Counted from the first letter of the stretch, positions 26,853 through 35,883 are shown. The stretch: DNA of 64,000 bases from Mucilaginibacter kameinonensis (GCF_003675385.1 NZ_RCWZ01000001.1:124001-188000); one strand, 5' to 3'. Translations and numbers: made by a program. The notes: a model not told the origin generated them from the sequence alone.

Positions 26853-26889
26853 AAAAAGGCATGAAATTTTATTGTTTCATGCCTTTTTT
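26853..26889. terminator. Bidirectional terminator before the AhpD-like stop
   Basis: AAAAAGGCATGAAA and its complement TTTCATGCCTTTTTT enclose a short loop. It lies 24 bp past the stop of the minus-strand gene ending at 26913 and has A/T runs on both sides. Confidence 0.75.
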
Positions 26890-26912
26890 ACTTTTAAAAC
26901 AAGTTAAGCTTG

Positions 26913-27497
26913 TTAAAATATAACTTTCCCTGTAGCTGTTATTAACGATGCTATACGTACCGCATCAAAAATACGCTCTTCGGTAGTGCCTAATTTAATC
27001 AATGAATCTTCGTGAGCGTTCACGCACATTTCGCAACCGTTAACTGCAGACACGGCTAAACTGGCCAGTTCAAAAAACTCTTTACCGGTAACAGGTTTCA
27101 TCATCAACTGCATACGGATCCGTGCAGGGATCTGGGTATACTTTTCTTTTTGAGTAAAGTGCCTGAAACGGTAAAACACATTGTTTGATGCCAGCAATGA
27201 AGCACAACCAACAGCTTCGCCAACTTCGGCATCGGTAGCTTCGTTGTCTTTAGCGTATTTGGTAAAGAAGTTGGTAAGCGGTACGTTATTGTTATTTACA
27301 GCTGTAGCCAAACCAAGTAGCGCACATTCTTTATTGGTTAAATGTGCAGAGGTAAGGGTGCTGGTAAAATTCAGCTTCAGATCACGCAGATAGCGTGAGT
27401 CGCCTGTTTCCAAAAGTGTAAGGCTTGCGGTACGGTAATTAATATCTAATCCGATACTCTGGAGTATCTCCTGGATTACTTCGGTACTTTCGTTCAT
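26913..27497 (-). CDS. AhpD-like carboxymuconolactone decarboxylase family protein
   Basis: A 194-aa helical protein beginning MNESTEVIQEILQSIG at the ATG at 27497; a longer in-frame start would be translated from the repeat at 27521 and is rejected. The C-terminal half has the AhpD alkylhydroperoxidase core with the CxxC pair and following His (NGCEMCVNAHE) and an upstream Glu (KEFFELASLAVSAV). It lies downstream of an AhpC-type peroxiredoxin on the same strand, so it is likely the reductant or a second peroxidase for that system. Confidence 0.85.
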   Translation of the reverse strand: MNESTEVIQEILQSIGLDINYRTASLTLLETGDSRYLRDLKLNFTSTLTSAHLTNKECALLGLATAVNNNNVPLTNFFTKYAKDNEATDAEVGEAVGCASLLASNNVFYRFRHFTQKEKYTQIPARIRMQLMMKPVTGKEFFELASLAVSAVNGCEMCVNAHEDSLIKLGTTEERIFDAVRIASLITATGKVIF

Positions 27498-27520
27498 GTT
27501 TTTCGGGGTTATTTTTTTAT

Positions 27521-27615
27521 TGTAGAGACGCTTAATTGCGTCTCCTGCATGAAAATCAATATCGCTAAATAAAATTGCTTGTCCTTGGGAGAGACGCATG
27601 TGATGCGCCTCTACA
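27521..27615. repeat. Type D palindromic repeat (GTAGAGACGC arms)
   Basis: Starts tGTAGAGACGC and ends GCGCCTCTACa. Internal gcttaattgcgtctcc and gggagagacgcatgtg add two smaller hairpins. It sits between ahpC and the AhpD-like gene. Confidence 0.6.
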
Positions 27616-27724
27616 TCAAAACAGCTTCTGCCTTAGGTTTTTAACTATTGATCTTCAGCTTAAAAAAGGGTGTAAAAAATCCCCGCACCGGAATACAGTA
27701 CGGGGACAATTATCTGTTATACGA

Positions 27725-28270
27725 TTATACAGTTAAAGTTTCCTGACCTTTTTCCCAGTTGCAAGGGCAAAGCTCGTCAGTTTGTAAACCGTCAAGTACG
27801 CGTAATACTTCTTTTACGTTACGGCCAACGCTCAGGTCGTTAACTGATACCCAACGGATGATACCTTGTGGGTCAACGATGAAAGTAGCACGGTAAGCGA
27901 TTTTTTCAGTTGGTTCTAAAATACCCAGATCTTCAGCTAATGATTTTGAAGTATCAGCAAGCATAGGGAATTTCAAATCACGCAAATCGTCGTGATCTCT
28001 TCTCCAGGCAGCGTGAACAAACTCAGAGTCGGTAGAAGCACCGATTAAACGGGTTTCACGGTCGCGGAATTCGCCAAAGTTTTTGTTGAATTCAGCAATT
28101 TCAGTAGGGCAAACAAAAGTAAAGTCTTTTGGCCACCAGAACATTACAGTCCAAACGTTATCATCGTTGGTTAAATACTCAGAAGTAAGGGTTTCAAACT
28201 CTTTACCTTTTTCAAGGCTTACTACTGCTGTTTTAGAAAATTCAGGGAATTTTTGTCCTATCGTTAACAT
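27725..28270 (-). CDS. AhpC-type peroxiredoxin
   Basis: A 181-aa protein of the AhpC/TSA family. The peroxidatic cysteine is C54 in PKDFTFVCPTEIAEF. Two C-terminal cysteines in LCPCNW (C168, C170) could resolve it, so the enzyme is probably of the 2-Cys or AhpE-like type working with the downstream AhpD-like protein. It reduces hydrogen peroxide and organic hydroperoxides in the cytosol. The -7 box CAAATATA (TAnnTTTG on the minus strand, 28298-28305) is 28 bp upstream, and the palindrome GAATACTAATATTC at 28327 could be a regulator site. Confidence 0.9.
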   Translation of the reverse strand: MLTIGQKFPEFSKTAVVSLEKGKEFETLTSEYLTNDDNVWTVMFWWPKDFTFVCPTEIAEFNKNFGEFRDRETRLIGASTDSEFVHAAWRRDHDDLRDLKFPMLADTSKSLAEDLGILEPTEKIAYRATFIVDPQGIIRWVSVNDLSVGRNVKEVLRVLDGLQTDELCPCNWEKGQETLTV

Positions 28271-28297
28271 ATTTTGATATTTCTTTTAATGTTTATG

Positions 28298-28340
28298 CAA
28301 ATATAAAAATTTTAGGCCGCCTCCCGAATACTAATATTCT
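28298..28340 (-). promoter_or_regulatory. Promoter and possible operator of the ahpC gene
   Basis: Minus-strand TATATTTG (28298-28305) fits TAnnTTTG. The dyad GAATACTAATATTC (28327-28340) lies where a -33-region regulator would bind. Confidence 0.45.
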
Positions 28341-28421
28341 ATCATATATAGATTTTGGCTATATATTTCATTTTAAATATAGTTAACTTTTATAGGTCTG
28401 TTTATTAACGCTTTAACAGCT

Positions 28422-28451
28422 TTTGCTATTTCAAAAAATGCGCTATCTTGG
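28422..28451 (+). promoter_or_regulatory. Promoter of the WG-repeat protein gene
   Basis: TTTG at 28422, an 18-bp gap and TATCTTGG at 28444-28451, one mismatch from TAnnTTTG. The ATG at 28456 follows by 4 bp, so the transcript would have almost no leader. This supports the 28456 start over the ATG at 28423, which is inside the promoter. Confidence 0.5.
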
Positions 28452-28455
28452 TTGT

Positions 28456-30357
28456 ATGAAAACCAGACCTATCCTTATTATTGCGGTGGCTGTTATTGTT
28501 TTGGCAGTTGGCGGGTATTTTATTTTCCGTGGAAAACCCAAACAGTCAACCAGCAGCAATGAAATAAGTAACTTTTTAAAAGCATTCAAAGCTCAGGTTA
28601 TAAAAGGCAATCGCGATTCATTGATGAGTTATTTTGCCGATAAACAAACATCTGAACCTATAAATAAATTAATAACAACCCTAATCAACAAACAGCAAAA
28701 AAGCGACGAAGAAGATGTATCTTTTAACATAGAGCTGAATGTAGAGCAAGCCGAAATTACACAGATCAATCCTCAACTCGCCACAGCTGTTGTTCCTGTT
28801 ACCTTTAGCGAGCAGCATCTGGATACAAGGCATTCCGCCATAACTTTTGCCATTCAAAAAAACGAGCAAAACAAACTTAGCATCTACCAGGCAGATGCTC
28901 GTAATTTCATGAATGATTATATAGCTTACCGTAATACCGCGTGGGCGAAAAAATATACAGATAAAGAAATTTACAGCCCGGAAACACTGAAAGCATTCTT
29001 AGATGCAGGCAATTTATTCGCTAAATATGATAGCGTAATATGGTTTACCCATTTAAAGAAACAGACATACTTTTATGTAGTAAAGGGGAAATGGGATTAT
29101 TATAACTTAATGAAGGATACTGCCAAAACATATAAAATGGGATTAATCGGCCCCGATTATAAAGAAGTAATCCCTGCTGAATATGACCTTATTCATAACA
29201 TAAGCGGCACGTTCCCTGATCTTATTGAAGTTGAAAAAGATCGTAAGCGGGGTTTTTATGACCTTAGTGGCAAAGTTGTAATTCCCGTTGAATATGACCA
29301 GATATTTCCGGTTAATGATACCGAAAACCTTGCCGCATTAAGAAAAGGCGATGAGTACTTTTGGTTAAAAAACGACTTTTCTGTGTCCGAAAAAACCGAG
29401 GTTAAAATCAGTGAGCTGTTTTCGAAACTTAAGCAACCAAACTCATTTACATTAACCAAGAGCCCGGCCGGTGATATTACCGAGTTTAACTCGCACGAGC
29501 AGCACGGCAGCATTTATCTTCCTCCTTCATATCTTGTTGATCTCGGGTTGATTCGAAAAGTGCATGAATTTAAAAACCCACTGCGTAAGCATGTTGACTT
29601 TGTAGCTACAAGTTCGCAGTATATAGTAAAAGCAAGAGCGTTGCCGGTAAAAGTATCCGCCGAAAACAACAGCTGGTTGCAAACGGCTTATTATTCTATT
29701 CGCGATTATTTTATAGGTGGCCGCGCCGAATTCTATGATACCAATAATATAGTACTGATAGATAACAAAAACAACAAGATTTATAGCTATGAAATCAACA
29801 CTGATATTAACTCCGAGGAAGGTGGGGGCGAATTAAGCGGAAGCTGCAATGAGTATAATATCAATGCAACCAGCGATTCGCTACTGGAGGTAAAAGTTAC
29901 AACCACTGCCAATATCGAACTCTATAATCACACCTTTATTGATGAGCTGCCCGTATTTCATTTCCTAAAAATTGAGAATGGCAAAGTAACAGAAGCCATG
30001 AACACAAAAAGGGTGTTCGCTTTTACAAAATACCAAAAAATGGACGACCATTTTATCAATGGATGTTACGTTTACGGTAAAGTTGTTGACGGAAAATATA
30101 AAACTTCAGGTGGAGGGCCAATTTCATCCGAAACATTAAGGTATATGAAAAACGAGATCTATGCCGATTATAATTACAAGTTTAAAGACAAACGCTGGAC
30201 GGATGTCTTCTCGCAGCAGTTTTATGACCGTTATAAACCAGAAAACGTTAGTGTTCAGGATTCACTTACCGAGATTGATAAGTATAATATCCAGTGGATT
30301 GATCAGAAATTGAAAGCCATGCCGGTTATACAACCAAAGGTACTTGCTGCTAAATGA
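28456..30357 (+). CDS. WG-repeat-containing membrane-anchored protein
   Basis: A 633-aa protein. One N-terminal transmembrane helix (PILIIAVAVIVLAVGGYFIF) is followed by a ~180-residue region and WG-type repeats (GLIGPDYKEVIPAEYDLIHN, then GFYDLSGKVVIPVEYDQIFP). The remainder is mixed alpha/beta with no family I recognise. WG-repeat proteins are often surface or periplasmic; function is unknown. The stop overlaps the next gene's ATG by 4 bp. Confidence 0.75.
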   Translation: MKTRPILIIAVAVIVLAVGGYFIFRGKPKQSTSSNEISNFLKAFKAQVIKGNRDSLMSYFADKQTSEPINKLITTLINKQQKSDEEDVSFNIELNVEQAEITQINPQLATAVVPVTFSEQHLDTRHSAITFAIQKNEQNKLSIYQADARNFMNDYIAYRNTAWAKKYTDKEIYSPETLKAFLDAGNLFAKYDSVIWFTHLKKQTYFYVVKGKWDYYNLMKDTAKTYKMGLIGPDYKEVIPAEYDLIHNISGTFPDLIEVEKDRKRGFYDLSGKVVIPVEYDQIFPVNDTENLAALRKGDEYFWLKNDFSVSEKTEVKISELFSKLKQPNSFTLTKSPAGDITEFNSHEQHGSIYLPPSYLVDLGLIRKVHEFKNPLRKHVDFVATSSQYIVKARALPVKVSAENNSWLQTAYYSIRDYFIGGRAEFYDTNNIVLIDNKNNKIYSYEINTDINSEEGGGELSGSCNEYNINATSDSLLEVKVTTTANIELYNHTFIDELPVFHFLKIENGKVTEAMNTKRVFAFTKYQKMDDHFINGCYVYGKVVDGKYKTSGGGPISSETLRYMKNEIYADYNYKFKDKRWTDVFSQQFYDRYKPENVSVQDSLTEIDKYNIQWIDQKLKAMPVIQPKVLAAK

Positions 30358-30986
30358 GTGTCACAGGCCGCATATTAAGATATTTTGCTTTTTTCTGGGT
30401 ATTTGTGCTTTGCGCTGGCACATTTATCCAGTATTGGAATTTTAATACCGATTCCTACTTTCTGCATATCAAACAAAAAGCCGTTGAAACCGGATGGTAC
30501 CTCCCTGCCTTTTATTGCCATATTATAGGTAGCAGCGTAATCCTGCTTGCCGGCTTTTTCCAGTTTTCAAAAAAAGTGTACAATAACAAAGCGCTGCATC
30601 GTGCATTGGGTAAGCTTTATATATTTGGTGTGCTATTTTTTGCCGCGCCGGGCGCTTACATCATGACGCTTTTTATAAACCGGGGCACGGGTGTATTTAT
30701 ATCTTTTTTATTGCAGAACACGCTGTGGGTGGCTTTTACCCTGGCTGCGTTTCTGCTGGTTAAAAAAGGCAGGATTGACGAGCATATCAAAATGATGAAC
30801 CGGAGCTATGCACTCGCCTTCGGCGCGGTTACTTTACGTTTTTATATCTGGCTGTTTACCGTTTGGGGTAACGGTGTAAACTTTGAAAATAATTACCTCA
30901 TCATATCCTTTTTAAGCTGGGTGCCTAATTTGCTTTTGGTTGAGGTTATAAATAGGTACGGCAGGAAGCCGATTATGGCGGGATAA
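30354..30986 (+). CDS. DUF2306 integral membrane protein
   Basis: A 210-aa protein with about 6 transmembrane helices and the DUF2306 pattern of conserved histidines (YCHIIGSSVILLAGFFQF, ALHRALGKLYIFGV, DEHIKMMNRSYALAFGAVTLRFYIW). The family may bind haem or a quinone but is uncharacterised. It overlaps the WG-repeat gene (ATGA), indicating coupled translation. Confidence 0.8.
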   Translation: MSVTGRILRYFAFFWVFVLCAGTFIQYWNFNTDSYFLHIKQKAVETGWYLPAFYCHIIGSSVILLAGFFQFSKKVYNNKALHRALGKLYIFGVLFFAAPGAYIMTLFINRGTGVFISFLLQNTLWVAFTLAAFLLVKKGRIDEHIKMMNRSYALAFGAVTLRFYIWLFTVWGNGVNFENNYLIISFLSWVPNLLLVEVINRYGRKPIMAG

Positions 30987-31002
30987 AGGATTTAAATTAA
31001 AA

Positions 31003-31084
31003 CGTCATTGCGAGGTACGAAGCAATCCCAAACTATACAGAGCGGCTCTGCTCATCGGGGATTGCTTCGTACCTCGCAATGACG
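31003..31084. repeat. Type B palindromic repeat, copy 3 (subtype B1, reverse orientation)
   Basis: cGTCATTGCGAGGTACGAAG and its complement at the right. The centre ccaaactatacagagcggctctgctcatcgggg is the reverse of the other B1 copies. A CCCTCCCCTTTGGGGAGGG half-repeat follows at ~31100. It sits between convergent genes. Confidence 0.9.
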
Positions 31085-31128
31085 GGTATAATTTAAAGCC
31101 CTCCCCTTTGGGGAGGGTTGGGTGGGGT

Positions 31129-32295
31129 TTAACTCACACTCGTTACCGTTTTTTTCAACTCTGTTTCCAGGTTTTGAAGCTCGGTGTTCAGCGTACGACG
31201 GTTGGCTGTACCTTCGTCGTGAATGCGTTTTACCTCGGTAAGGGTTTCAATGAGGGATGAAGTGGTCTTTTTTAGGGTATCTAATGATACTACTGTTTTC
31301 TCATTTTCGCGGGCTACGTCAATGCTGTTTTGTTTCAGCATTTCGGCATTCTTTTGTAAAATGGTGTTGGTAGTATCAGAGATCTTTTTCTGCATCTCCA
31401 CGTTTTCTTTCTGGCGGTTAAGCGCCACAGCTATGGTAAGCTGGTTTTTCCAGACCGGGATGGTGGTTGATACGATAGATTGCGCCTTTTCAGCAATGGT
31501 GGTATTGTTATTTTGCACCACACGGATTTGGGCCAGCGATTGCAGCATAATAAAGCGTACCACTTTCAGATCGGCAAGACGCTTATCCAAACGGTTCACA
31601 AAATCGCGCAGATCGGCTATTTCATAATCCTGGTAACCTGTTGGGTTACCATCCATCACTGCCAGCTTTTCGTTAAGCTCATTGTATTTGAGCTGCCCGG
31701 CAATGATCAGGTCTTCCATTTGTTTAATATAGGTAATGTTGCTGTCAAACATGGTTTGCAGCGAGCTATTATCCTTTAACGAGTTAACACGACCGGCTTT
31801 GATCTTATTGGTGATCTTATCAATGTTGTTAACCACGGTATCATACTTCTGGAAAAGCTTTTTGGTATCAACAACCAGCTTTTTCATGAAGGGGATATGT
31901 GATATAAATGAGGTAAACGCGTTTTGGTTAAGCTCATCAACATCAATATAATTAAGTTCGGTAAGCAACTCGTTAATCAGTCCGCCTACCTCGCCCGAGT
32001 TATAGGTACGTACCGAAGTAAGGAAGTTATTGCTGTATTTCTCCATTGAGTTTTGTACCTCAACGCCGTAGTTCAGTATCGAGTTAACATCAGCCGGATT
32101 GATATCCTTACCCATTTCGCCATACTTTTGCAGATCCTGGTTTGGTATGGCATCAAGGTTTACATTACCCTGCTTATCTACCTTCATAGGCACGTTGCTG
32201 GCCGGTGAAGCTGCCGCCGGAATATCCAGGTTGGTTGGAGTGATCAGCGGTGGTATATTCAGATTTAGTTCATCATTGTTTGGTGCACTTTCCAT
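31129..32295 (-). CDS. TelA/KlaA family toxic-anion resistance protein
   Basis: A 388-aa, largely helical, coiled-coil protein matching the TelA family (KNQLTIAVALNRQKENVEMQ, TTNTILQKNAEMLKQNSIDV). TelA proteins accompany TerD/TerC in tellurite-resistance and stress operons; the mechanism is not known. It is the last gene of the minus-strand Ter cluster, 80 bp after a TerD paralogue. Confidence 0.88.
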   Translation of the reverse strand: MESAPNNDELNLNIPPLITPTNLDIPAAASPASNVPMKVDKQGNVNLDAIPNQDLQKYGEMGKDINPADVNSILNYGVEVQNSMEKYSNNFLTSVRTYNSGEVGGLINELLTELNYIDVDELNQNAFTSFISHIPFMKKLVVDTKKLFQKYDTVVNNIDKITNKIKAGRVNSLKDNSSLQTMFDSNITYIKQMEDLIIAGQLKYNELNEKLAVMDGNPTGYQDYEIADLRDFVNRLDKRLADLKVVRFIMLQSLAQIRVVQNNNTTIAEKAQSIVSTTIPVWKNQLTIAVALNRQKENVEMQKKISDTTNTILQKNAEMLKQNSIDVARENEKTVVSLDTLKKTTSSLIETLTEVKRIHDEGTANRRTLNTELQNLETELKKTVTSVS

Positions 32296-32375
32296 AATCT
32301 TATTTTAATTATTTAGTAGTACTTAATTTGTTCATGTTAAAAGCCATCCGACTTAAGACTAATGACTTTAAACTA

Positions 32376-32990
32376 TTATAAATACGTTGCAGTTACCGTT
32401 TTTACGGTTTCTTCCAGCTTGCGGTCGCGGGTTGGCTCGCCAATGGCATTGAATTTCCACTCGCCGTTCTTTTTGTAAAACACACCCATCACCATAGATA
32501 CGTGACCAGCAAAATCTTTGCTATGTGCAATATCATAGGTAGCGAAGATTTCGTTAACGCGGGTTGGCGTACCTTCGTAAATACGGATAGAGGCAAACGG
32601 GATAGTACCAAAATCCTGCCCGCGGAAACTGTTTAAAACAAAGGCCACATAGGTAACAGTTGGGCTTAAAGTACCAAAATCTACCGTGATCACCTCGTTA
32701 TCCAGCCCGTCGTTACCCGCCATATCTCCGGTTAAATCATCACCGCTGTGCCTTACAGAATGATCTTTTGAACGCAGGTTACCAAAGTAGATCACATCAA
32801 CCAGGCGTTTGCTTTCATCATATAAAATACAGCTGGCATCAAGGTCAACCGCTTCTTTTGTGGTACCAAAACCAAACAGGCCTTTCTTTTCGATAGCACC
32901 CCAGTTTATACCAACGCATACATTCTGCAATTTGCTGCCGTTACTTTTTTCAAGGCTGATACGCTGCCCTTTTTGAAGATTAATAGCCAT
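32376..32990 (-). CDS. TerD family protein (paralogue 4)
   Basis: A 204-aa protein of the TerD fold: start MAINLQKGQRISLEKSNGSK, core VDLDASCILYDESKRLVDVI, calcium-site region HSGDDLTGDMAGNDGLDNEV and end FYKKNGEWKFNAIGEP. It is more divergent than the other three TerD copies, with a GFGTTKEA insertion, closer to TerZ/TerX types. It lies 5 bp after TerD paralogue 3. TerD proteins bind calcium and take part in tellurite, colicin and phage-related stress responses. Confidence 0.9.
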   Translation of the reverse strand: MAINLQKGQRISLEKSNGSKLQNVCVGINWGAIEKKGLFGFGTTKEAVDLDASCILYDESKRLVDVIYFGNLRSKDHSVRHSGDDLTGDMAGNDGLDNEVITVDFGTLSPTVTYVAFVLNSFRGQDFGTIPFASIRIYEGTPTRVNEIFATYDIAHSKDFAGHVSMVMGVFYKKNGEWKFNAIGEPTRDRKLEETVKTVTATYL

Positions 32991-32995
32991 AATTT

Positions 32996-33550
32996 TTAGT
33001 TGTATTTGTTTAAATAATCCTGCAAGCCACCTTTCATGCCAGCTCCTACAGCTTCAAATTTCCAGTTATTATCTTTTTTGTAGATGCGGCCAAACTCAAC
33101 GGCGGTTTCTATCGAAAAATCTTCTTCCAGCTCGTATTTCAAAATATCGACATTGGTAGCCGAATCAAAAATACGAACGAAAGAGTTACGTACCTGCCCA
33201 AAATTCTGGCGGCGGCTTTCGGCTTCATGGATAGTTACAACAATGCAAATTTCGGTAGCACGCGGATCGATCTTTGACAAGTCAACAATGATCTGCTCAT
33301 CGTCGCCATCGCCGGCACCGGTCAGGTTATCGCCGGTGTGCTCCACGGCGCCATCCGGAGATTTTGGGTTATTATAGAAAACGAAAAATTCGTCGGCCAG
33401 TATTTTTTTGTTATCGCCCATGATGAACACCGAAGCGTCGAGGTCAAAGGCCGAGCCTGTTGATGAGCTGTTTGTATCCCAACCAAGGCCTATAGTAAAT
33501 TTAGGGGCACCAATAGTTTCCCGTTGGCCTTTTTGCAAGTTAATTGCCAT
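32996..33550 (-). CDS. TerD family protein (paralogue 3)
   Basis: A 184-aa protein with the canonical TerD layout: MAINLQKGQRETIGAPKFTI, FDLDASVFIMG, DEFFVFYNNPKSPDGAVEHT and the acidic loop TGAGDGDDEQIIVDL that binds calcium in the family. It overlaps the preceding phosphoribosyltransferase-like gene by 11 bp. It is close to paralogue 1 and probably arose from it by duplication. Confidence 0.92.
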   Translation of the reverse strand: MAINLQKGQRETIGAPKFTIGLGWDTNSSSTGSAFDLDASVFIMGDNKKILADEFFVFYNNPKSPDGAVEHTGDNLTGAGDGDDEQIIVDLSKIDPRATEICIVVTIHEAESRRQNFGQVRNSFVRIFDSATNVDILKYELEEDFSIETAVEFGRIYKKDNNWKFEAVGAGMKGGLQDYLNKYN

Positions 33551-34385
33551 GCTGAATTAGTTTATTGTTGTTTATTAATAGGTTTTGTTTAATAAAGTTT
33601 AAGTTAGGCGCATAGGCTTCAATGGTATGATAACCGTTACCCAAAGCCATATCATATAGCAAGTTTATGAAATTGCTGTCTTGATCGTGTATAAAAATGC
33701 AAAAACTTTCTTGATCGTAATTTAAGATGTACTTCACTATACGGGTGTTGATACAAAAGCTGGCCCCCTTAATGATATCATTTAAATGAAAGATGTTTTT
33801 AACATGGTGATAATTGAGATAGTTCTCAATATTGGGATGAATGTTTTTGTTCACCAGTTCGGCAAAGTACAGCATGTAAATGTCGTTCTGTAAGCCATAC
33901 TCATCTACCATTTTCATGATCATGCGCTCATGGCTTCCGGTTATCTTGATATCATCCAAAAACAGCAGCGTTTTGCCGATCAAAAAATCCTTATCAATAT
34001 GAAACGAATCGTTACCGATCAAATTAATCCTTTGCTCGGCATCCAGTTCGCCATAATCTTCCTTATAGGTTATGGTACGATGTACTTTGGTTTCCTGCAC
34101 TACAGGGTAACCATGATGGGCCTGCCAGCGGTTAAGTCTGCACACAAAATGATTTTTCATGGCAAAAGTAGCCGTAGGAATAAACGAGTACGGGCTTGAT
34201 ATCACTACGATCTGTTTCTCTATTGGCTGTTTGGCAAGGACTTCATTAATGAAGCCATCGGCCAGGTCGGTACCGAAATAGCGGGATACTTCAGCATCGC
34301 CAAATTTAAAACGACTGTAATCATCCGCATCGAAACCGAAATGAGTAGCGCTGTTGATGTGATGTAAAGAGTAGGTAGCTTTCAT
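33540..34385 (-). CDS. Phosphoribosyltransferase-like protein of the Ter cluster
   Basis: A 281-aa protein. The segment LLFLDDIKITGSH (residues 140-152) fits the phosphoribosyl-pyrophosphate-binding loop of type I phosphoribosyltransferases (acidic pair followed by TG and a small residue), preceded by a strand IVVISSPYSFIPTA. The last ~80 residues form a unique C-terminal part. PRTase-like proteins occur in Ter gene neighbourhoods, where nucleotide or nucleoside metabolism has been proposed. It overlaps the HAD gene by 4 bp and TerD paralogue 3 by 11 bp, so translation is coupled. The substrate is unknown. Confidence 0.65.
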   Translation of the reverse strand: MKATYSLHHINSATHFGFDADDYSRFKFGDAEVSRYFGTDLADGFINEVLAKQPIEKQIVVISSPYSFIPTATFAMKNHFVCRLNRWQAHHGYPVVQETKVHRTITYKEDYGELDAEQRINLIGNDSFHIDKDFLIGKTLLFLDDIKITGSHERMIMKMVDEYGLQNDIYMLYFAELVNKNIHPNIENYLNYHHVKNIFHLNDIIKGASFCINTRIVKYILNYDQESFCIFIHDQDSNFINLLYDMALGNGYHTIEAYAPNLNFIKQNLLINNNKLIQHGN

Positions 34386-35077
34386 AAACTTAATAAGGTT
34401 AAAATAGATAAGTTGTTTGAATTGATGAGCAGGCTGTTGAGGCCTGCATCATTAGCCCCTGCTATATCTGCGGCCGGGTTATCGCCTATATGTATAATAC
34501 CCGATGGGTCTATTTGCTTTGGTTTATTACAATCTTTAACTTTTTGCACCATCAGGTTAAACAATTCCCGGTTAGGCTTCGACATCCCTTCCTCGTCCGA
34601 ATAGATCTGGAAATTAAAAAAAACATCTAAGCCCAGCTTAACCATCACCTTGCGAAGCGTCTGCCCCTTTATAAAACCCGTATTGCTTAATATACTCAAT
34701 GAGCAATCGCCTTTTTGTTTTAGATGCTGTAGCACCTCAATTGTTACAGGCGAGTAAAGCACCGGCAGGTAATAGAACAGCAACGTTTCCATATCGGCAT
34801 AAAGCTTATCAATGTTAACATCAGCAAGTGGATATTGGTTATCATTGATGGTACTGATCACCATGAGGTACATTTCATCAGCGTCGATATTTTTTCCGGT
34901 ACGCTCGTTCACGGCATTACACATCAGATCAACCTGGCGAAAAGCCCTTGCAACGTCATCGATACTTTTACCCGCCGGGTTAAAATCCCGGTGAAAAATC
35001 TTGGTACGTTCTATCTTAAAGTACGGATTTGATTTGATCAGCGTAAGCCACAGGTCAAATGAATAGTGCTGGTACAT
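34382..35077 (-). CDS. HAD-superfamily hydrolase of the Ter cluster
   Basis: A 231-aa protein. Motif I is FDLWLTL (D8 as nucleophile), motif II SILSNTGF, the conserved Lys in SKPNREL and motif IV HIGDNPAADIAGA. The second acidic residue of the usual DxD is a tryptophan (W10), like the tyrosine in haloacid dehalogenases, so the chemistry may differ from a standard phosphatase. It is the partner of the PRTase-like gene (4-bp overlap). Confidence 0.8.
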   Translation of the reverse strand: MYQHYSFDLWLTLIKSNPYFKIERTKIFHRDFNPAGKSIDDVARAFRQVDLMCNAVNERTGKNIDADEMYLMVISTINDNQYPLADVNIDKLYADMETLLFYYLPVLYSPVTIEVLQHLKQKGDCSLSILSNTGFIKGQTLRKVMVKLGLDVFFNFQIYSDEEGMSKPNRELFNLMVQKVKDCNKPKQIDPSGIIHIGDNPAADIAGANDAGLNSLLINSNNLSILTLLSL

Positions 35078-35108
35078 TTATTTTTTTAGGGAGATGTTTA
35101 TTTAAAAG

Positions 35109-35190
35109 CGTCATTGCGAGGAACGAAGCAATCCCCAATTGACAGGTCCGCCCTGTATAGTTTGGGATTGCTTCGTTCCTCGCAATGACG
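35109..35190. repeat. Type B palindromic repeat, copy 4 (subtype B1)
   Basis: cGTCATTGCGAGGAACGAAG and its complement, centre ccccaattgacaggtccgccctgtatagtttggg. It lies inside the Ter cluster between HAD and TerD genes. Confidence 0.9.
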
Positions 35191-35210
35191 TTCTTTTTAT
35201 TGTTCTTTCC

Positions 35211-35879
35211 TTAATAGCTCCGGAGCAACTCCGAAAGACTATCAGTAGTATGCGGATCGCCAATAGCACGGAACTTCCAGGTGCCGTCTTTACGGTATAC
35301 TTCTGCAAAAGTCATGGAACACATGCCGTTATAAGTTGAATCACCAGAAAGACTGAATTTAGCGATCTCCTTCCCATGACTATCAACCGCGCGGATGAAA
35401 GCATTCTCTACCATACCAAAGTGCTGATTATTTTTGCGCCCCTGGTAAATAGCCACCAAAAACAGGATACGATCATATTTCGGGTCGAGCGCATCAAGCT
35501 TTACGATGATCTGCTCATCATCACCATCTCCTGCGCCGGTACGGTTATCTCCCGTTAACCAAATATGGCCTGATGGATGGCGCATAGAGTTAAAGTAAAT
35601 CACATCGCCTTCAAACATATTAATGGTACGACCATTAGCCGTTTGCTTGGCATAACCACGATTGGCTACTTTACCATTTTTATCTAACAAAAACGCTATC
35701 GCATCCAGATCGTACTCAGCTTCTTCTGCACCGCCAAATAGCTTACCCAAAAAGCCTCCGCCATGGGTTTTACGTACATCCCAGCCTAAACCAATAGTTA
35801 CTGACGACAGGTCGAAACTTTCGCCTTTATCATTTTTACGAAGGTCGATAGTTTGACCTTTTACCAAATTTATAGCCAT
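35211..35879 (-). CDS. TerD family protein (paralogue 2)
   Basis: A 222-aa TerD protein, longer than its paralogues because of an insertion HGGGFLGKLFGGAEEAE after LGWDVRKT. Conserved parts are MAINLVKGQTIDLRKNDKGE, DLDAIAFLLDKNG and the acidic loop TGAGDGDDEQIIVKL. The glycine-rich loop resembles the TerA/TerX variants. The start is 4 bp after TerD paralogue 1. Confidence 0.9.
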   Translation of the reverse strand: MAINLVKGQTIDLRKNDKGESFDLSSVTIGLGWDVRKTHGGGFLGKLFGGAEEAEYDLDAIAFLLDKNGKVANRGYAKQTANGRTINMFEGDVIYFNSMRHPSGHIWLTGDNRTGAGDGDDEQIIVKLDALDPKYDRILFLVAIYQGRKNNQHFGMVENAFIRAVDSHGKEIAKFSLSGDSTYNGMCSMTFAEVYRKDGTWKFRAIGDPHTTDSLSELLRSY

Positions 35880-35883
35880 TGCC

